A stretch of 64,000 nucleotides of DNA from NCBI RefSeq assembly GCF_022344005.1, contig NZ_CP092190.1, positions 1,358,501-1,422,500 of the forward strand. The letters are read 5' to 3'. The notes beneath the pieces were generated by a model that saw nothing but the letters and a program-made list of their open reading frames with translations, was not told the origin of the DNA and did no database searches. Numbering within the stretch: the first letter of the stretch is position 1; the number at the start of each line of letters is the position of its first letter. This DNA is from Deinococcus sp. KNUC1210 (GTDB taxonomy: Bacteria > Deinococcota > Deinococci > Deinococcales > Deinococcaceae). Shown piece after piece: positions 15,056 through 24,035 of the stretch. The position numbers and the translations under genes are program-made.

Positions 15056-17758
15056 ATGACCGTGCCAGCGCTTCCCACAGCCCCGACCACCGCGCAGATC
15101 CGCGAGCAATTCCTGCATTTTTTCGAGAGCAAGGGACATCTGCGGCTGGCCTCGCATTCCACCATCGCACCCGACCCGACCACGCTGTTTACCGTGGCGG
15201 GCATGCAGCCGTTCAAGGCGCAGTTCATGGGCGCGCCAGCCCGCTTCGAGGGTGCAGAAGGCGTGCACAAACGCGTGACCACCGCTCAGAAGTGCCTGCG
15301 TGTGGGCGATATCGAGAACGTCGGGCGCACGCTGCGGCACTGCTCGCTGCTGGAAATGCTGGGCAATTTCTCGTTTGGCGACTACTTCAAGCGCGAGTCG
15401 CTGACCTGGGCCTGGGAATTTCTGACCAGCCCCGACTGGATGGCCCTCGACGCCTCGCGGCTGTACGCCACCATTTACGAGGACGATCAGGAAGCCTACG
15501 ACATCTGGACCCAGGAAATCGGGCTGCCCGCCGACCACATCCTGCGCTTCGGAGCCGACGAGAATTTCTGGCCCGCCGACGCGCCGCTCAAGGGACCGAA
15601 CGGGCCGTGCGGACCGTGCAGCGAGATTTTCTATGATCGTGGCCCCAAGTACGGCGACGATACCTGGGCCGAGTACGCCGATACCCGCGAGAGCGCCCGT
15701 TTTCTGGAAATCTGGAACAACGTCTTTCCGCAGTTCGACCGCCAGGAGCCGCAGCCAGACGGCACGCCCACCCTCTCTCCCCTGCCCTTCAAGAACATCG
15801 ACACCGGCATGGGTCTGGAGCGGATTGCCACCGTCGTGCAGGACGTGTACGACTTTTACAGCAACGACGTGTTCGCGCCCATCGTGGCGCGGGTGGCCGA
15901 GCTGAGCGGCAAGCCCTACGAGGGGCCGCAGAGCGTGTCTCACCGCGTGGTCGCCGAGCATATCCGCAGCGTCAGCATGGTGATTGCCGACGGCGTGCAG
16001 CTTTCCAACACCGGGCGCGGCTATACGGTTCGCAAGATTCTGCGCCGCGCCAGCCGCCACGCCTATCTGCTGGGGCTGCACGAGCCGGTGCTGCATACGC
16101 TGGTGCCGCTGGTGGTCGAGAAGATGGGCGGCGCATACCCCGAACTGGTCCAGAATGAGGCGCGGGTAACGGCTGCCATCAGAAGCGAGGAAGAGCGCTT
16201 TCTGAAGACGCTGGAGCAGGGCACTCAGCGCCTCGACGCCCTGCTGGGCAAGCTGGAGAAGGGCGCGGTCCTGTCGGGCGACGAAGCCTTTACGCTGTAC
16301 GACACCTACGGCTTTCCCGTCGATCTGACCAAGGAAATTGCCGAAGAATACGGAATCGGTGTGGACGAGGCGGGCTACGCGGAGAGCCTGGAGCGGGCGC
16401 AGGAGCTGGCGCGGGCAGGCAGCAAGTACGGCAAGAGCGAGCTGTTTGGCGGCGGAGCGAGCGTGCTCGACGACCTCGCACCCACCGAATTTATCGGCTA
16501 CGACGAGCTGGACGCACACAGCAAGGTGCTGGCCCTGCTGGCGGGCGGCGAGAATGCCGGTCAGCTGAGTGCCGGAGACGAGGGCACGGTAGTCCTCGAC
16601 CGCACGCCTTTCTATGCCGAGGGCGGCGGCGAGGTGGGCGACATCGGGCTGCTGGAATGGCCCGGCGGAGAGGCGACGGTGCGCGACACCACCAAGACCA
16701 AGGGCGGCGTCTTTCTCCACACCGTCGCGGTGGTACGCGGCGAGCTGAAGGACGGTGACGACGTGCGGGCGCTGGTCGATGCCTCGCGTCAGGCCACCGA
16801 GCGCCACCACACCGCCACGCACCTGCTTCAGGCGGCGCTGCGGGCGGTACTGGGCGAAGGCGTGCATCAGGCTGGATCGCTGGTCGCCCCCGATCGCCTG
16901 CGCTTCGATTTCTCGCACGCGGCGGCCCTGAGTGCCGAGGAAGTGGCACGGGTCGAACTGCTGGTCAACCGCTGGATTCAGGCCGACAGCCCGGTGAACT
17001 GGCAGACCATGCCGATTGCCCAGGCACGGACAGCGGGCGCAACCGCCCTGTTCGGAGAAAAATACGGCGACGTGGTGCGGGTGGTGACAGTCGAGCGGGG
17101 CGTGCCCTTTGGAGATCACACCGTTACGAGCATGGAACTCTGCGGCGGTGCCCACGTGACGCGGACCGGCGAGATCGGAAGCTTCGTGATCGTGTCCGAT
17201 GAGAACGTGGCAGCGGGCGTGCGGCGCATCGAGGCGCTGGCAGGCGAGGCGGCGGTGCAGTGGACGCGGGCGCAGCTCGTCGGAGCGCAGCGGGCGGCAG
17301 CGCTGCTCAATACCTCACCCGAGGGACTGGCGGGGCGCATCGAGAACGTGCAGGCCACCATGAAGGCCAGCGAGAAGGAAGCGGTGGCTCTGCGCCGCCA
17401 GATCACGCAGCTTCAGATGGGCGGTGGCGGCGCAGCGGGCGGCGCGGCTCCCCTGCGCGAGATCGGCGGCTACAGGGTCGCGGCGCTGAAGCTGAGCGGC
17501 ATCGAGTCAGGCGAGCTGCGCGGAGCCGCCGACACGCTGCTGGAGCAGAGCGGAGCCGATCTGGTGGTGATCGCCACCGACAAGGGTCTGGTCGTGAAGG
17601 CCACCAAAGACGCGGTTGCACGCGGCGCACACGCGGGGCAACTGGTGGGCAAGCTGGCAGCGGCGGCGGGCGGCAAGGGCGGTGGACGCCCCGATATGGC
17701 GCAGGCAGGCATTCAGGACGCAGACGCGGCACTGGCAGCACTGGACAGCAGCCTGTAA
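15056..17758 (+). CDS. alaS: Alanyl-tRNA synthetase
   Basis: A 900-residue class II synthetase charging tRNA-Ala. Domain order: catalytic core (REQFLHFFESKGH at about residue 15, PDPTTLFTVAGMQPFK, CLRVGDIENVGRTLRH, ADENFWPADAPLKGPNGPCGPCSEIFYD, NIDTGMGLERIATV); editing domain with zinc-type motif HHTATHLLQAALR and CGGAHV at about residues 580-700; C-terminal C-Ala domain rich in Gly ending AAAGGKGGGRPDMAQAG. Length is close to the bacterial norm. An earlier in-frame GTG at 15005 was rejected because TATACT at 15043 fits a leaderless start at 15056. Confidence 0.98.
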   Translation: MTVPALPTAPTTAQIREQFLHFFESKGHLRLASHSTIAPDPTTLFTVAGMQPFKAQFMGAPARFEGAEGVHKRVTTAQKCLRVGDIENVGRTLRHCSLLEMLGNFSFGDYFKRESLTWAWEFLTSPDWMALDASRLYATIYEDDQEAYDIWTQEIGLPADHILRFGADENFWPADAPLKGPNGPCGPCSEIFYDRGPKYGDDTWAEYADTRESARFLEIWNNVFPQFDRQEPQPDGTPTLSPLPFKNIDTGMGLERIATVVQDVYDFYSNDVFAPIVARVAELSGKPYEGPQSVSHRVVAEHIRSVSMVIADGVQLSNTGRGYTVRKILRRASRHAYLLGLHEPVLHTLVPLVVEKMGGAYPELVQNEARVTAAIRSEEERFLKTLEQGTQRLDALLGKLEKGAVLSGDEAFTLYDTYGFPVDLTKEIAEEYGIGVDEAGYAESLERAQELARAGSKYGKSELFGGGASVLDDLAPTEFIGYDELDAHSKVLALLAGGENAGQLSAGDEGTVVLDRTPFYAEGGGEVGDIGLLEWPGGEATVRDTTKTKGGVFLHTVAVVRGELKDGDDVRALVDASRQATERHHTATHLLQAALRAVLGEGVHQAGSLVAPDRLRFDFSHAAALSAEEVARVELLVNRWIQADSPVNWQTMPIAQARTAGATALFGEKYGDVVRVVTVERGVPFGDHTVTSMELCGGAHVTRTGEIGSFVIVSDENVAAGVRRIEALAGEAAVQWTRAQLVGAQRAAALLNTSPEGLAGRIENVQATMKASEKEAVALRRQITQLQMGGGGAAGGAAPLREIGGYRVAALKLSGIESGELRGAADTLLEQSGADLVVIATDKGLVVKATKDAVARGAHAGQLVGKLAAAAGGKGGGRPDMAQAGIQDADAALAALDSSL

Positions 17759-17793
17759 CCAGTCCAGACCGCCCCACAATCAGTCCCTCGGTC

Positions 17794-17825
17794 CAGCCCC
17801 CTGCCCTGTCAGTGGGGCTGCTTTC
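17794..17825 (+). terminator. Probable alaS terminator
   Basis: CAGCCCC pairs with GGGGCTG across a 13-base loop, followed by CTTTCC, about 40 bases after the alaS stop. Confidence 0.6.
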
Positions 17826-17858
17826 CATGAAGGGCGACAGCGCTGCTAGCCTGAACAC

Positions 17859-18758
17859 ATGACGCTGCTGCCCCTGTCAGACGACGCTTTCCTCTTCCCC
17901 GGCGCAGTCAATTCGCTGGTCTTCGCGAACGGCTCTGGCGGGGCGCTGCTGGTCGATACCGGGCTGGACGAATCGCACGCCCGCAAGCTGCTGCGGGCTG
18001 TTCAGGACGCGGGCCTGACACCCAGCGCGGTACTCAATACCCACGCTCACGCCGACCATCACGGCGGCAACGCGTTTCTCCTCAAGCGCTTTCCCGAGCT
18101 GGTGATCTCCGCGCCGCCGCTGGAAGCCGCCATCATCCGGCATCCGGAACTGGAGCCGCTGTACCTGTACGGAGCGCTGCCGCCAAAGGCACTTCAGAAC
18201 AAGTTCCTGCTGGCCCCGAGCAGCCCGGCCCGCCCGCTGGAGGCCGGAACACAGACGCTGGGCGGCGTGACGCTGGACCTGTTGAATGTGCCCGGACACG
18301 CGGTGCAGATGTTCGCGGTGCGTCGGGGCGGCCTGCTGTACGCCGCCGACGCCCTGTTCGGGCCGGATACGCTTACCAAGCATCCACTGACCTTCTGCGC
18401 CGAGAGCACCCAGCAGAAAGCCAGTGCCGCCTCGCTGCTCGGTCTGGAAGGCGTGCAGCTCACGGTGCCGGGGCACGGCGACGCCACCGCCGATCTGGCA
18501 GGGCTGGTACAGCTGAATCTGGAGAGTCTGGAGCGCACCACTCAGAGCGTGCTGCACGCGGTACAGGCGGGGGCCGCCAGCACTGATACCCTGCTCGCGC
18601 GGGTCTGCGCTGATCTGGGAGTCACCATGACCAACCCCGGCGCAGTGCTGCTGAACCGCAGCGTCGTCAGCGCCCATCTGAAAGAGTTGCTGGAAGCTGG
18701 TCGAGTGGAGATGGTGACCGAGAACAACCTTCTGGTGTTCCGGGCAGCGTCAGCGTAA
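17859..18758 (+). CDS. MBL-fold metallo-hydrolase
   Basis: A 299-residue metallo-beta-lactamase fold protein. The metal site HxHxDH is H62-A-H64-A-D66-H67 within NTHAHADHHGG; further ligands are the histidine of NVPGHAVQMF, the aspartate of YAADALFG and the histidine of VPGHGDATADL. The C-terminal 90 residues (RVCADLGVTMTNPGAVLLNRSVVSAHLKELLEAGRVEMV) look like a winged-helix, as in several MBL hydrolases of the glyoxalase II/LACTB2 group. Substrate unknown. TAGCCT six bases before the ATG suggests a leaderless message. Confidence 0.88.
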   Translation: MTLLPLSDDAFLFPGAVNSLVFANGSGGALLVDTGLDESHARKLLRAVQDAGLTPSAVLNTHAHADHHGGNAFLLKRFPELVISAPPLEAAIIRHPELEPLYLYGALPPKALQNKFLLAPSSPARPLEAGTQTLGGVTLDLLNVPGHAVQMFAVRRGGLLYAADALFGPDTLTKHPLTFCAESTQQKASAASLLGLEGVQLTVPGHGDATADLAGLVQLNLESLERTTQSVLHAVQAGAASTDTLLARVCADLGVTMTNPGAVLLNRSVVSAHLKELLEAGRVEMVTENNLLVFRAASA

Positions 18759-18814
18759 AGGCAGGCTTATGTGTGCATCACACGCTCTCTACCGCTGAGC
18801 GCTACGGTGCGAGC

Positions 18815-19405
18815 ATGACCAAGAAGTCCAGCAGCAAGAGCGAGAGCAAGAACAAGGTCGGCAAGACTGACGCGGCACATCAGCAGAATGTTCACAATCA
18901 GGAAGCCAAATTCGCCCAGCTCATCGACCACAGCTATCTGGACGAGAAGGGCTTCGACGTGGTGGCCGAGTCGCTGCAGCGCAATCTGGCGACCACCATC
19001 AGCCTGTATCTCAAGCTCAAGAAGTTCCACTGGGACATTCGCGGGCGGCATTTCCGCGATCTGCATCTGGCCTACGACGACTTCATTGCCAAGATCTTCC
19101 CCAGTATCGATGAGCAGGCCGAACGTCTGGTGATGCTGGGCGGCAGCCCGGTCGCGGCTCCCAGCGACATTCAGCAGTACAGCGTGGTGCAGGTGCCGAC
19201 CACCACCATTCACGATGCCCGCGAGCAGCTGACAGCGCTGGTCGACGACTTCACCCGCGTGGCGAGGGGCTACCGCGACGACAGCAACGCCGTGGACGAG
19301 GCGGGCGACCCGGCCACGTCCGACATGTACAACGGCATCCTGCACATCATCGACGAGGTGCGCTGGATGCTTCAGGCAATGCTCGACGACGCCCGAATGG
19401 ACTGA
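18815..19405 (+). CDS. dps: Dps-1 type DNA-binding ferritin-like protein
   Basis: A protein of 196 residues homologous to Deinococcus Dps-1, a dodecameric iron-oxidising, DNA-binding cage. The lysine/serine-rich tail (TKKSSSKSESKNKVGKT) at the N-terminus is the DNA-binding extension, followed by DAAH and IDHSYL, residues that in Dps-1 form an extra N-terminal metal site. The ferroxidase signature is FHWDIRGRHFRDLHLAYDDF with downstream D-E ligands in FPSIDEQAERL. ATG 18815 is chosen over the upstream frame because the tail then matches Dps-1 and TACGGT lies six bases before it. Role: iron storage and protection against Fenton chemistry. Confidence 0.93.
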   Translation: MTKKSSSKSESKNKVGKTDAAHQQNVHNQEAKFAQLIDHSYLDEKGFDVVAESLQRNLATTISLYLKLKKFHWDIRGRHFRDLHLAYDDFIAKIFPSIDEQAERLVMLGGSPVAAPSDIQQYSVVQVPTTTIHDAREQLTALVDDFTRVARGYRDDSNAVDEAGDPATSDMYNGILHIIDEVRWMLQAMLDDARMD

Positions 19406-19414
19406 AGGCCAGCT

Positions 19415-19909
19415 ATGGGCCGCAAGTTCGATTATTCGCTGCACTACGCCGAACTGAACTTGCGCGAACACCCCGAACTGTACCGCGTGGGTGTGGGTGA
19501 ACAGGGCGTGCTACTGGTGCAGCCGTACAAAGCGGAGATTCTGCCGCACTGGCGTTTCGCCACTCCAGAGGCCGCGCAGGCCAGCAGCGACACCATCTAC
19601 GCCATGTTTCTGGCCTATCTGAAGGCAGACGATTTCGTGGGGGCAGATATGGCCCGGAAATTTCTTCAGATGGGCTATACCCGTGCGCGGCGCTACGCCA
19701 ACCACAAGGGCGGGAAAAAGTACGACGGCCCGGTGCCCGACGACCAGAAAGGCCGAAGTGGAGCACATGGCCGCGCCGAGTTGCCGCGCAGCCCCGAAGA
19801 CCCCCAGAAAGCACAGGCCGCTGCCATCTTCAAGGCGAAGTGGGACGAGGCCAAAGAAAATCCTGACTATCAGCGCCAGAAAGAACAGCACCTCGCCCGG
19901 TATTCCTGA
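19415..19909 (+). CDS. DUF4385 domain protein
   Basis: A 164-residue protein fitting DUF4385: DYSLHYAELNLREHPELYRVGVGEQGVLLVQPYKAEILPHWRF, then FVGADMARKFLQMGYTRARRYANHKGGKKY and a charged C-terminal helix. No function is established for the family. It starts 9 bases behind dps and is probably co-transcribed with it, which hints at a stress-related role, but that is context only. The stop lies inside a terminator stem. Confidence 0.85.
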   Translation: MGRKFDYSLHYAELNLREHPELYRVGVGEQGVLLVQPYKAEILPHWRFATPEAAQASSDTIYAMFLAYLKADDFVGADMARKFLQMGYTRARRYANHKGGKKYDGPVPDDQKGRSGAHGRAELPRSPEDPQKAQAAAIFKAKWDEAKENPDYQRQKEQHLARYS

Positions 19910-19922
19910 GCGAGGTGCTGTT
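19884..19922 (+). terminator. Terminator overlapping the DUF4385 stop codon
   Basis: A perfect 13-bp stem (AACAGCACCTCGC with GCGAGGTGCTGTT) encloses a 13-base loop that contains the stop codon. Only a short T tract follows. Confidence 0.7.
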
Positions 19923-20020
19923 GCCTTGAAGTGAGGGTCTCGGTGAGGCCGCTTACCCTGGTGCCTTGTTGATCTGGCGCGGCCCCCTCTGCCTTCGTCA
20001 GTGTGTTTCTGTGCCTGGTA

Positions 20021-22693
20021 TTACCACACCGGCCCGAGTCTGAAGTGGAACTGTCCGCTTCCCGTGGCCGGGCTGAAGCCGTAGTCGAAGCGCACCTGTG
20101 CCAGCGTCGAGTTGTTGAAGCCCAGGTCGATCTGGGCGCCGATTCCCAGCGAATAGCCGAGCGTCGGGGTCTCGCCGTTGTTCCAGGCCGTTCCGGCATC
20201 GGCAAACCCGATCAGATAGGCGCTCTGGGTGATCGCGGTGCTCAGGCCCAGGTCGTAACGGTACTCGGCGCTGGTCGTCACGTAATTGGTGCCTTTGAAG
20301 GCCGAGTTGCCGTACCCACGCAGCTCGTAGGCCGGATTGGGGCTTGAATAGCCGATGGAATAGGTGGTGCCGGGCGGGGGCGTCCCGATCAGGGTGCCCG
20401 CGTTCAGACGTACCGCGAATGCCTGCTGTTTCTGAGAGGTGCCGAAGCCCTTTTCGAGCGTGTTGCCCAGGCCGAAGTAGGTGCTGGCTCCGCCTTCCAG
20501 CTTGGTCCAGCTGAGACCCAGGTCGCCCGCGCTGCCGAAGCCGTAGCCACCGTAGACGTTGGCCCGGAAGCCGTCGGTGGGAAAGGTGGGCGTGGTGGTG
20601 CTGTCGTAGCGTGCACCGATACCGACCACCGTGGTGAGGCTGGTGGTGGGAAGCTGCGCGGTGGCAGCAGTGTCGGCATCGGCATTGGTGCCATATTTGG
20701 CACGGTCTGCGTCACTCACGATCGGATTGCCGCTGCTGTCGGTGTTGGTGGTCACAACAGGGTTACCGCTGCTGTCAGTGGTCACTGCCGCCGTATCGGT
20801 GGCCTTGTACGGCTCCAGATAGTAGGTGTTGTAGTTGGTATTGACGCTGCCGCTGACGACCAGATTGTCACTGACGTTTCGCCCGATGTTGACGCCAAAG
20901 CCCGTCGCACGGGTGGTGTACTGCCGCCCGGTGTTCTCGGTGGTGTCCGCCGAACCGTCGGCCTTCTTCACGTATAGCGTGCTGTTGCCCGTGACTGGGC
21001 TGCCCGCCGTGAAGCTGACGCTGGTACGCTTCTTGCGGAAATCGAGGAAATCGATGTCGAGCCAGGGAATCGTGTAGGTGGCCGAGCCGCCGAAAACCTG
21101 CCCGGCATCGTTGGCCGCCGCGATCAGGCTGAAGTCGAGGGTGTGGCCCAGCCCGAACAGATTGTTGTTCTGGAAGCCGACCTGACCGTTAAAGCCGCTG
21201 GTGGTGTCGTAGCCCAGGCTGATCGGGAAGCTGCGCGTGCCGGTCTGCTCGCTCACGGCCAGCACATAGGTCAGGTTCTCGGGGTTCTTGGGGTCTGCCG
21301 ATTTGGTGGTCAGGCCGGTCACACGGACCAGACCGAGCCGGGTCACGCGGTCGAGGGCGGCGCGGAAGGTCTTGTCGTTGTACAGCGTGCCGGTATCGGG
21401 CAGCTCACGGGTAATCACGCGTTCCTGCGTGTTCTTGGTGCCGGTATAGGCCAGCTCGTAGCCCGCGATCCGCACTTCGTGAATCGTAAAGTTCAGCACG
21501 CCCGACTCGAAGGTCACGGCGTCGCGGGTGCTGATTTCGTAGCCCGCCTTGCGGTACACGTCGCGCAGCGCCGCGAAATCGGCCTCGGCCAGCTGACGCG
21601 AGAACACGTCGCCCACCTTGGTCTTGATGGCTGCCTGAAGGTCGGCGGTGGGCACGACGGTATTGCCGCTCACGCGGATTTCCTTGACCGGTGCGCCGGT
21701 GGCGTCGGCCACGCCGAACAGCACTGTGACGCGGTTGGGATTCTGGGCGTCGGTGGGCTGGAGCGCAAAGCCTACCGATTTGCCGCTGAGGTTGCTCAGG
21801 GTGCGGACGTCCTGTTCCAGTGAAGCGAGGCTCGGCGCGGTGCCCGCCTTGGTGACGAGCACCGGGGCGCTGCCTGCCGGAAGCTGCAGCGCGGAGAGAT
21901 CGACGCCCGACACCTGCCCTTCCAGAATGCTGATCTTCAGCACGCCGCCTTCCAGACTGCTGGCCTGCGCGTTCACGCCGCTCGCCAGGTAGCCTGCCGC
22001 CTGGTACTGCTGCTGAATCTGCTGCACCGCCGCAAAATACGTGTCGGGCGAGAACTTCTTGGCGTCGTACAGCGGTTGGAAGGCCGCCACGATCTGCGCC
22101 TGGGGCAGCAGGGTGCTGCCGGTCACCTCGATGCGCGAGATCGGCGCACTTTCATCGACCACGTAGTTCAGATCGACGCTGCCGTCGGCGGTCGGCTTGG
22201 CCTCGGTGCTGATGCTGGGCGTAAAGGGGTAGCCCTCGGCGCGGTAGTTCTGAGCCAGCGCGGTTTTCGACTGCTCGATTCGCACGGTGTTGAGCGTGGC
22301 TCCCGGCGCGATGTTCAACACGTTGGCGAGCGAGGTCTTGAAGCCGTCGGCGGGCAGGAACGTCACGCCCGTCACGTTGACCGATTTGATGAGCGGATTG
22401 GGCACTGCCGTGATGACCAGGACGTTCTGGCCGCCGATGGTCTGGAACTCGGCAGAGGCCGACTTGATATAGCCGGTCGCCACCGCGTCGAGTTCGACCT
22501 GACGCAGATTCACGCTCGACAACGCCGCGCCCGGCTGGACATTCAGACTGGCTTTCAGGAAATTGCCCAGCAGATCGCTGGTGCCCTTGACCACCACGTC
22601 GCCGACAGTGGCGGTGGCGGGTGTGGTGCTCTGGGCGAGGGCGTAGGGAGCGCTGAGGGCCACCGTAACGGCGAGGGTGTGTCTAAGCTGCAT
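20021..22693 (-). CDS. bamA: BamA/Omp85-family outer membrane assembly protein
   Basis: A protein of 890 residues that should insert beta-barrel proteins into the outer membrane. A signal peptide (QLRHTLAVTVALSAPYALAQ) is followed by repeated POTRA-like modules, each with a glycine-rich strand pattern, for example IKSVNVTGVTFLPAD, ISRIEVTGSTLLPQAQIV and VKEIRVSGNTVVPTADL. The C-terminal half is the barrel (LGYDTTSGFNGQVGFQNNNLFGLGHTLDFSL, YELRGYGNSAFKGTNY, ending FHFRLGPVW). An extended Thr/Asp/Ser-rich loop (TDSSGNPVV repeated) at about residues 640-670 is probably surface-exposed. Ribosome binding site GGAGG sits 5 bases before the ATG. The YRGYG/RGF-like lid motif supports Omp85. Confidence 0.92.
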   Translation of the reverse strand: MQLRHTLAVTVALSAPYALAQSTTPATATVGDVVVKGTSDLLGNFLKASLNVQPGAALSSVNLRQVELDAVATGYIKSASAEFQTIGGQNVLVITAVPNPLIKSVNVTGVTFLPADGFKTSLANVLNIAPGATLNTVRIEQSKTALAQNYRAEGYPFTPSISTEAKPTADGSVDLNYVVDESAPISRIEVTGSTLLPQAQIVAAFQPLYDAKKFSPDTYFAAVQQIQQQYQAAGYLASGVNAQASSLEGGVLKISILEGQVSGVDLSALQLPAGSAPVLVTKAGTAPSLASLEQDVRTLSNLSGKSVGFALQPTDAQNPNRVTVLFGVADATGAPVKEIRVSGNTVVPTADLQAAIKTKVGDVFSRQLAEADFAALRDVYRKAGYEISTRDAVTFESGVLNFTIHEVRIAGYELAYTGTKNTQERVITRELPDTGTLYNDKTFRAALDRVTRLGLVRVTGLTTKSADPKNPENLTYVLAVSEQTGTRSFPISLGYDTTSGFNGQVGFQNNNLFGLGHTLDFSLIAAANDAGQVFGGSATYTIPWLDIDFLDFRKKRTSVSFTAGSPVTGNSTLYVKKADGSADTTENTGRQYTTRATGFGVNIGRNVSDNLVVSGSVNTNYNTYYLEPYKATDTAAVTTDSSGNPVVTTNTDSSGNPIVSDADRAKYGTNADADTAATAQLPTTSLTTVVGIGARYDSTTTPTFPTDGFRANVYGGYGFGSAGDLGLSWTKLEGGASTYFGLGNTLEKGFGTSQKQQAFAVRLNAGTLIGTPPPGTTYSIGYSSPNPAYELRGYGNSAFKGTNYVTTSAEYRYDLGLSTAITQSAYLIGFADAGTAWNNGETPTLGYSLGIGAQIDLGFNNSTLAQVRFDYGFSPATGSGQFHFRLGPVW

Positions 22694-23180
22694 TGTTCCT
22701 CCAGGACTAGATGCAAGTGACTCTGATCAGACAGAGCAGAACTGAAAACGGCGCAGAAATCAAAGGGCAGGCGTGCTGATAAACCGGGACATGCGGGAAA
22801 AGCCGAGAGGACGAACAAGAAGGATGAGCCGACACAGTGTTCTACTGAAACGAGCATAGCGGTCTGAGCCTGAAAGCTTCTGAGAACTGGGGTGGACAGC
22901 TAATGAGCTGCCTGTTCCGGCAGTGGTATGAGCTGCTGCTTATGGCATTCACACCTTCACGACATCTGAAGATTGTTTAAACAGCACCCCAGGAATGCGG
23001 GCAATTTTGCGGACTTGCAGCGCGTGGCCTTGAAGATTCTCTCCAATGTGTCACATTCGGGGCTATAGGCCTGAGAAGTGTGAAGTCGTGCTGATGCCGG
23101 GTTGTGGGAGGGAAGAGAAAACGCGGCGACAGCTTGCCCTTCCCTCCCCTAGAGGCCGACAATGACGAGGTGATGCAGGC
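22694..23180. promoter_or_regulatory. 487-base divergent intergenic region (bamA / yggS)
   Basis: No convincing gene is seen. It must contain the bamA promoter (minus) and the yggS promoter (plus). A perfect 13-base palindrome AATGTG-T-CACATT lies at 23045-23057 and shares the TGTGTCACA core with the one at 7225-7237. GACGAGGTG upstream of the yggS GTG is a weak ribosome binding site. Confidence 0.4.
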
Positions 23181-23938
23181 GTGATCGAAGACGTGATTCA
23201 AAAGATTCGGGCCGCCGAGGTCGCGGCAGACCGTGCGCCCGGTTCGGTACGGCTGGTAGCCGTCAGCAAGGGGCACTCACTGGCGCAGATTCGCCGTCAT
23301 ATCCTGGCCTCTTCGCAGCTTCAGCCGGGCGGCTTTCCGCTGGCCGAGAACAGAGGTCAGGAACTGCGCGACAAGCTCGATCAGATACGGGCCGAACAGG
23401 ACGACACCAGAGGCGGGCAGGAACACGCACCTTCACAGTGGCCCCCCTCGAATGGCACTTCATCGGGCCAGTGCAGCGCAACAAGGTCAAGTACCTTCAG
23501 GCAGTGACGCTGATTCATACCATCGAGACGCTGGAGCAGGCACAGGCCGTCGCGCAGGCCGCCCAGAAGTGGGGCCACGCGCCCGACGTGCTGCTGCAGC
23601 GGCACAACGGCGAGGCCCAGAAGCATGGTGCCGCCGATGAGGAACTGCCCGGGCTGCTGCGAGGGGTACAGGAAGCGGGTCTGAGGGTGCGCGGCCTGAT
23701 GGTGATGGCCCCCTACGACGATCCGGACGCTGCCGAACGGGTCTTTGCAGACACGGCGCGGCAGGCGCATGACCTGGGGCTGAGCGAACTGAGCATGGGC
23801 ATGAGCGACGATTTCGAGGCGGCCATCCGGCACGGAGCCACGCTCGTGCGGGTCGGACGGCGGCTCTTCGCAGAGGAGACTCACGGCAACGAGGCCGTCA
23901 ATGGCGAACCTGCCGACCCGGCCTTTGGGCTACACTGA
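23181..23938 (+). pseudogene. YggS/PROSC family PLP homeostasis protein, frameshifted
   Basis: Start GTG 23181. The first frame carries [18 protein letters not shown] with the PLP-binding lysine of the LVAVSK motif and continues to [15 protein letters not shown]. The second frame holds [26 protein letters not shown] and the C-terminal phosphate-binding [27 protein letters not shown]. Adding one base between about 23400 and 23450, most simply a seventh C in the run 23442-23447, restores a 252-residue protein of usual length. YggS genes sit next to divIVA in the division clusters of many bacteria, as here. I read it as one gene with a sequencing or real frameshift. Confidence 0.85.
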
Positions 23939-23942
23939 CCTC

Positions 23943-24035
23943 ATGATGCACAAGGATCATGCTTCGTTCCGTGTCTGGCGCAAGACCGCTTTCCGGCAGA
24001 AGCGTGCAGCGCAGTTTCAGCGAGGGTGCCTATGA
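23943..24035 (+). CDS. Leaderless micro-ORF coupled to divIVA
   Basis: A 30-residue basic ORF (MMHKDHASFRVWRKTAFR...) whose ATG follows TACACT after exactly six bases and whose TGA overlaps the divIVA ATG (ATGA). TACACT itself overlaps the yggS stop region. Arrangement suggests that leaderless initiation here feeds translation into divIVA. The peptide has no recognisable domain, and its expression is inferred from architecture only. Confidence 0.45.
   Translation: MMHKDHASFRVWRKTAFRQKRAAQFQRGCL

Noticed and set aside
14477..17155. 892-codon open frame antisense to alaS
   Set aside because: A GC-rich shadow frame; only its last part (from 14887) is real, as the PilX-like N-terminus.
20640..20790. 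Tandem repeat array in bamA
   Set aside because: The TDSSGNPVV/TDSSGNPIV duplication is only a two-copy loop expansion in the protein, not a DNA repeat array.
23181..23938. Programmed -1 frameshifting in yggS at the C run
   Set aside because: Considered, but the same kind of missing base recurs in four other genes, which favours sequencing error.
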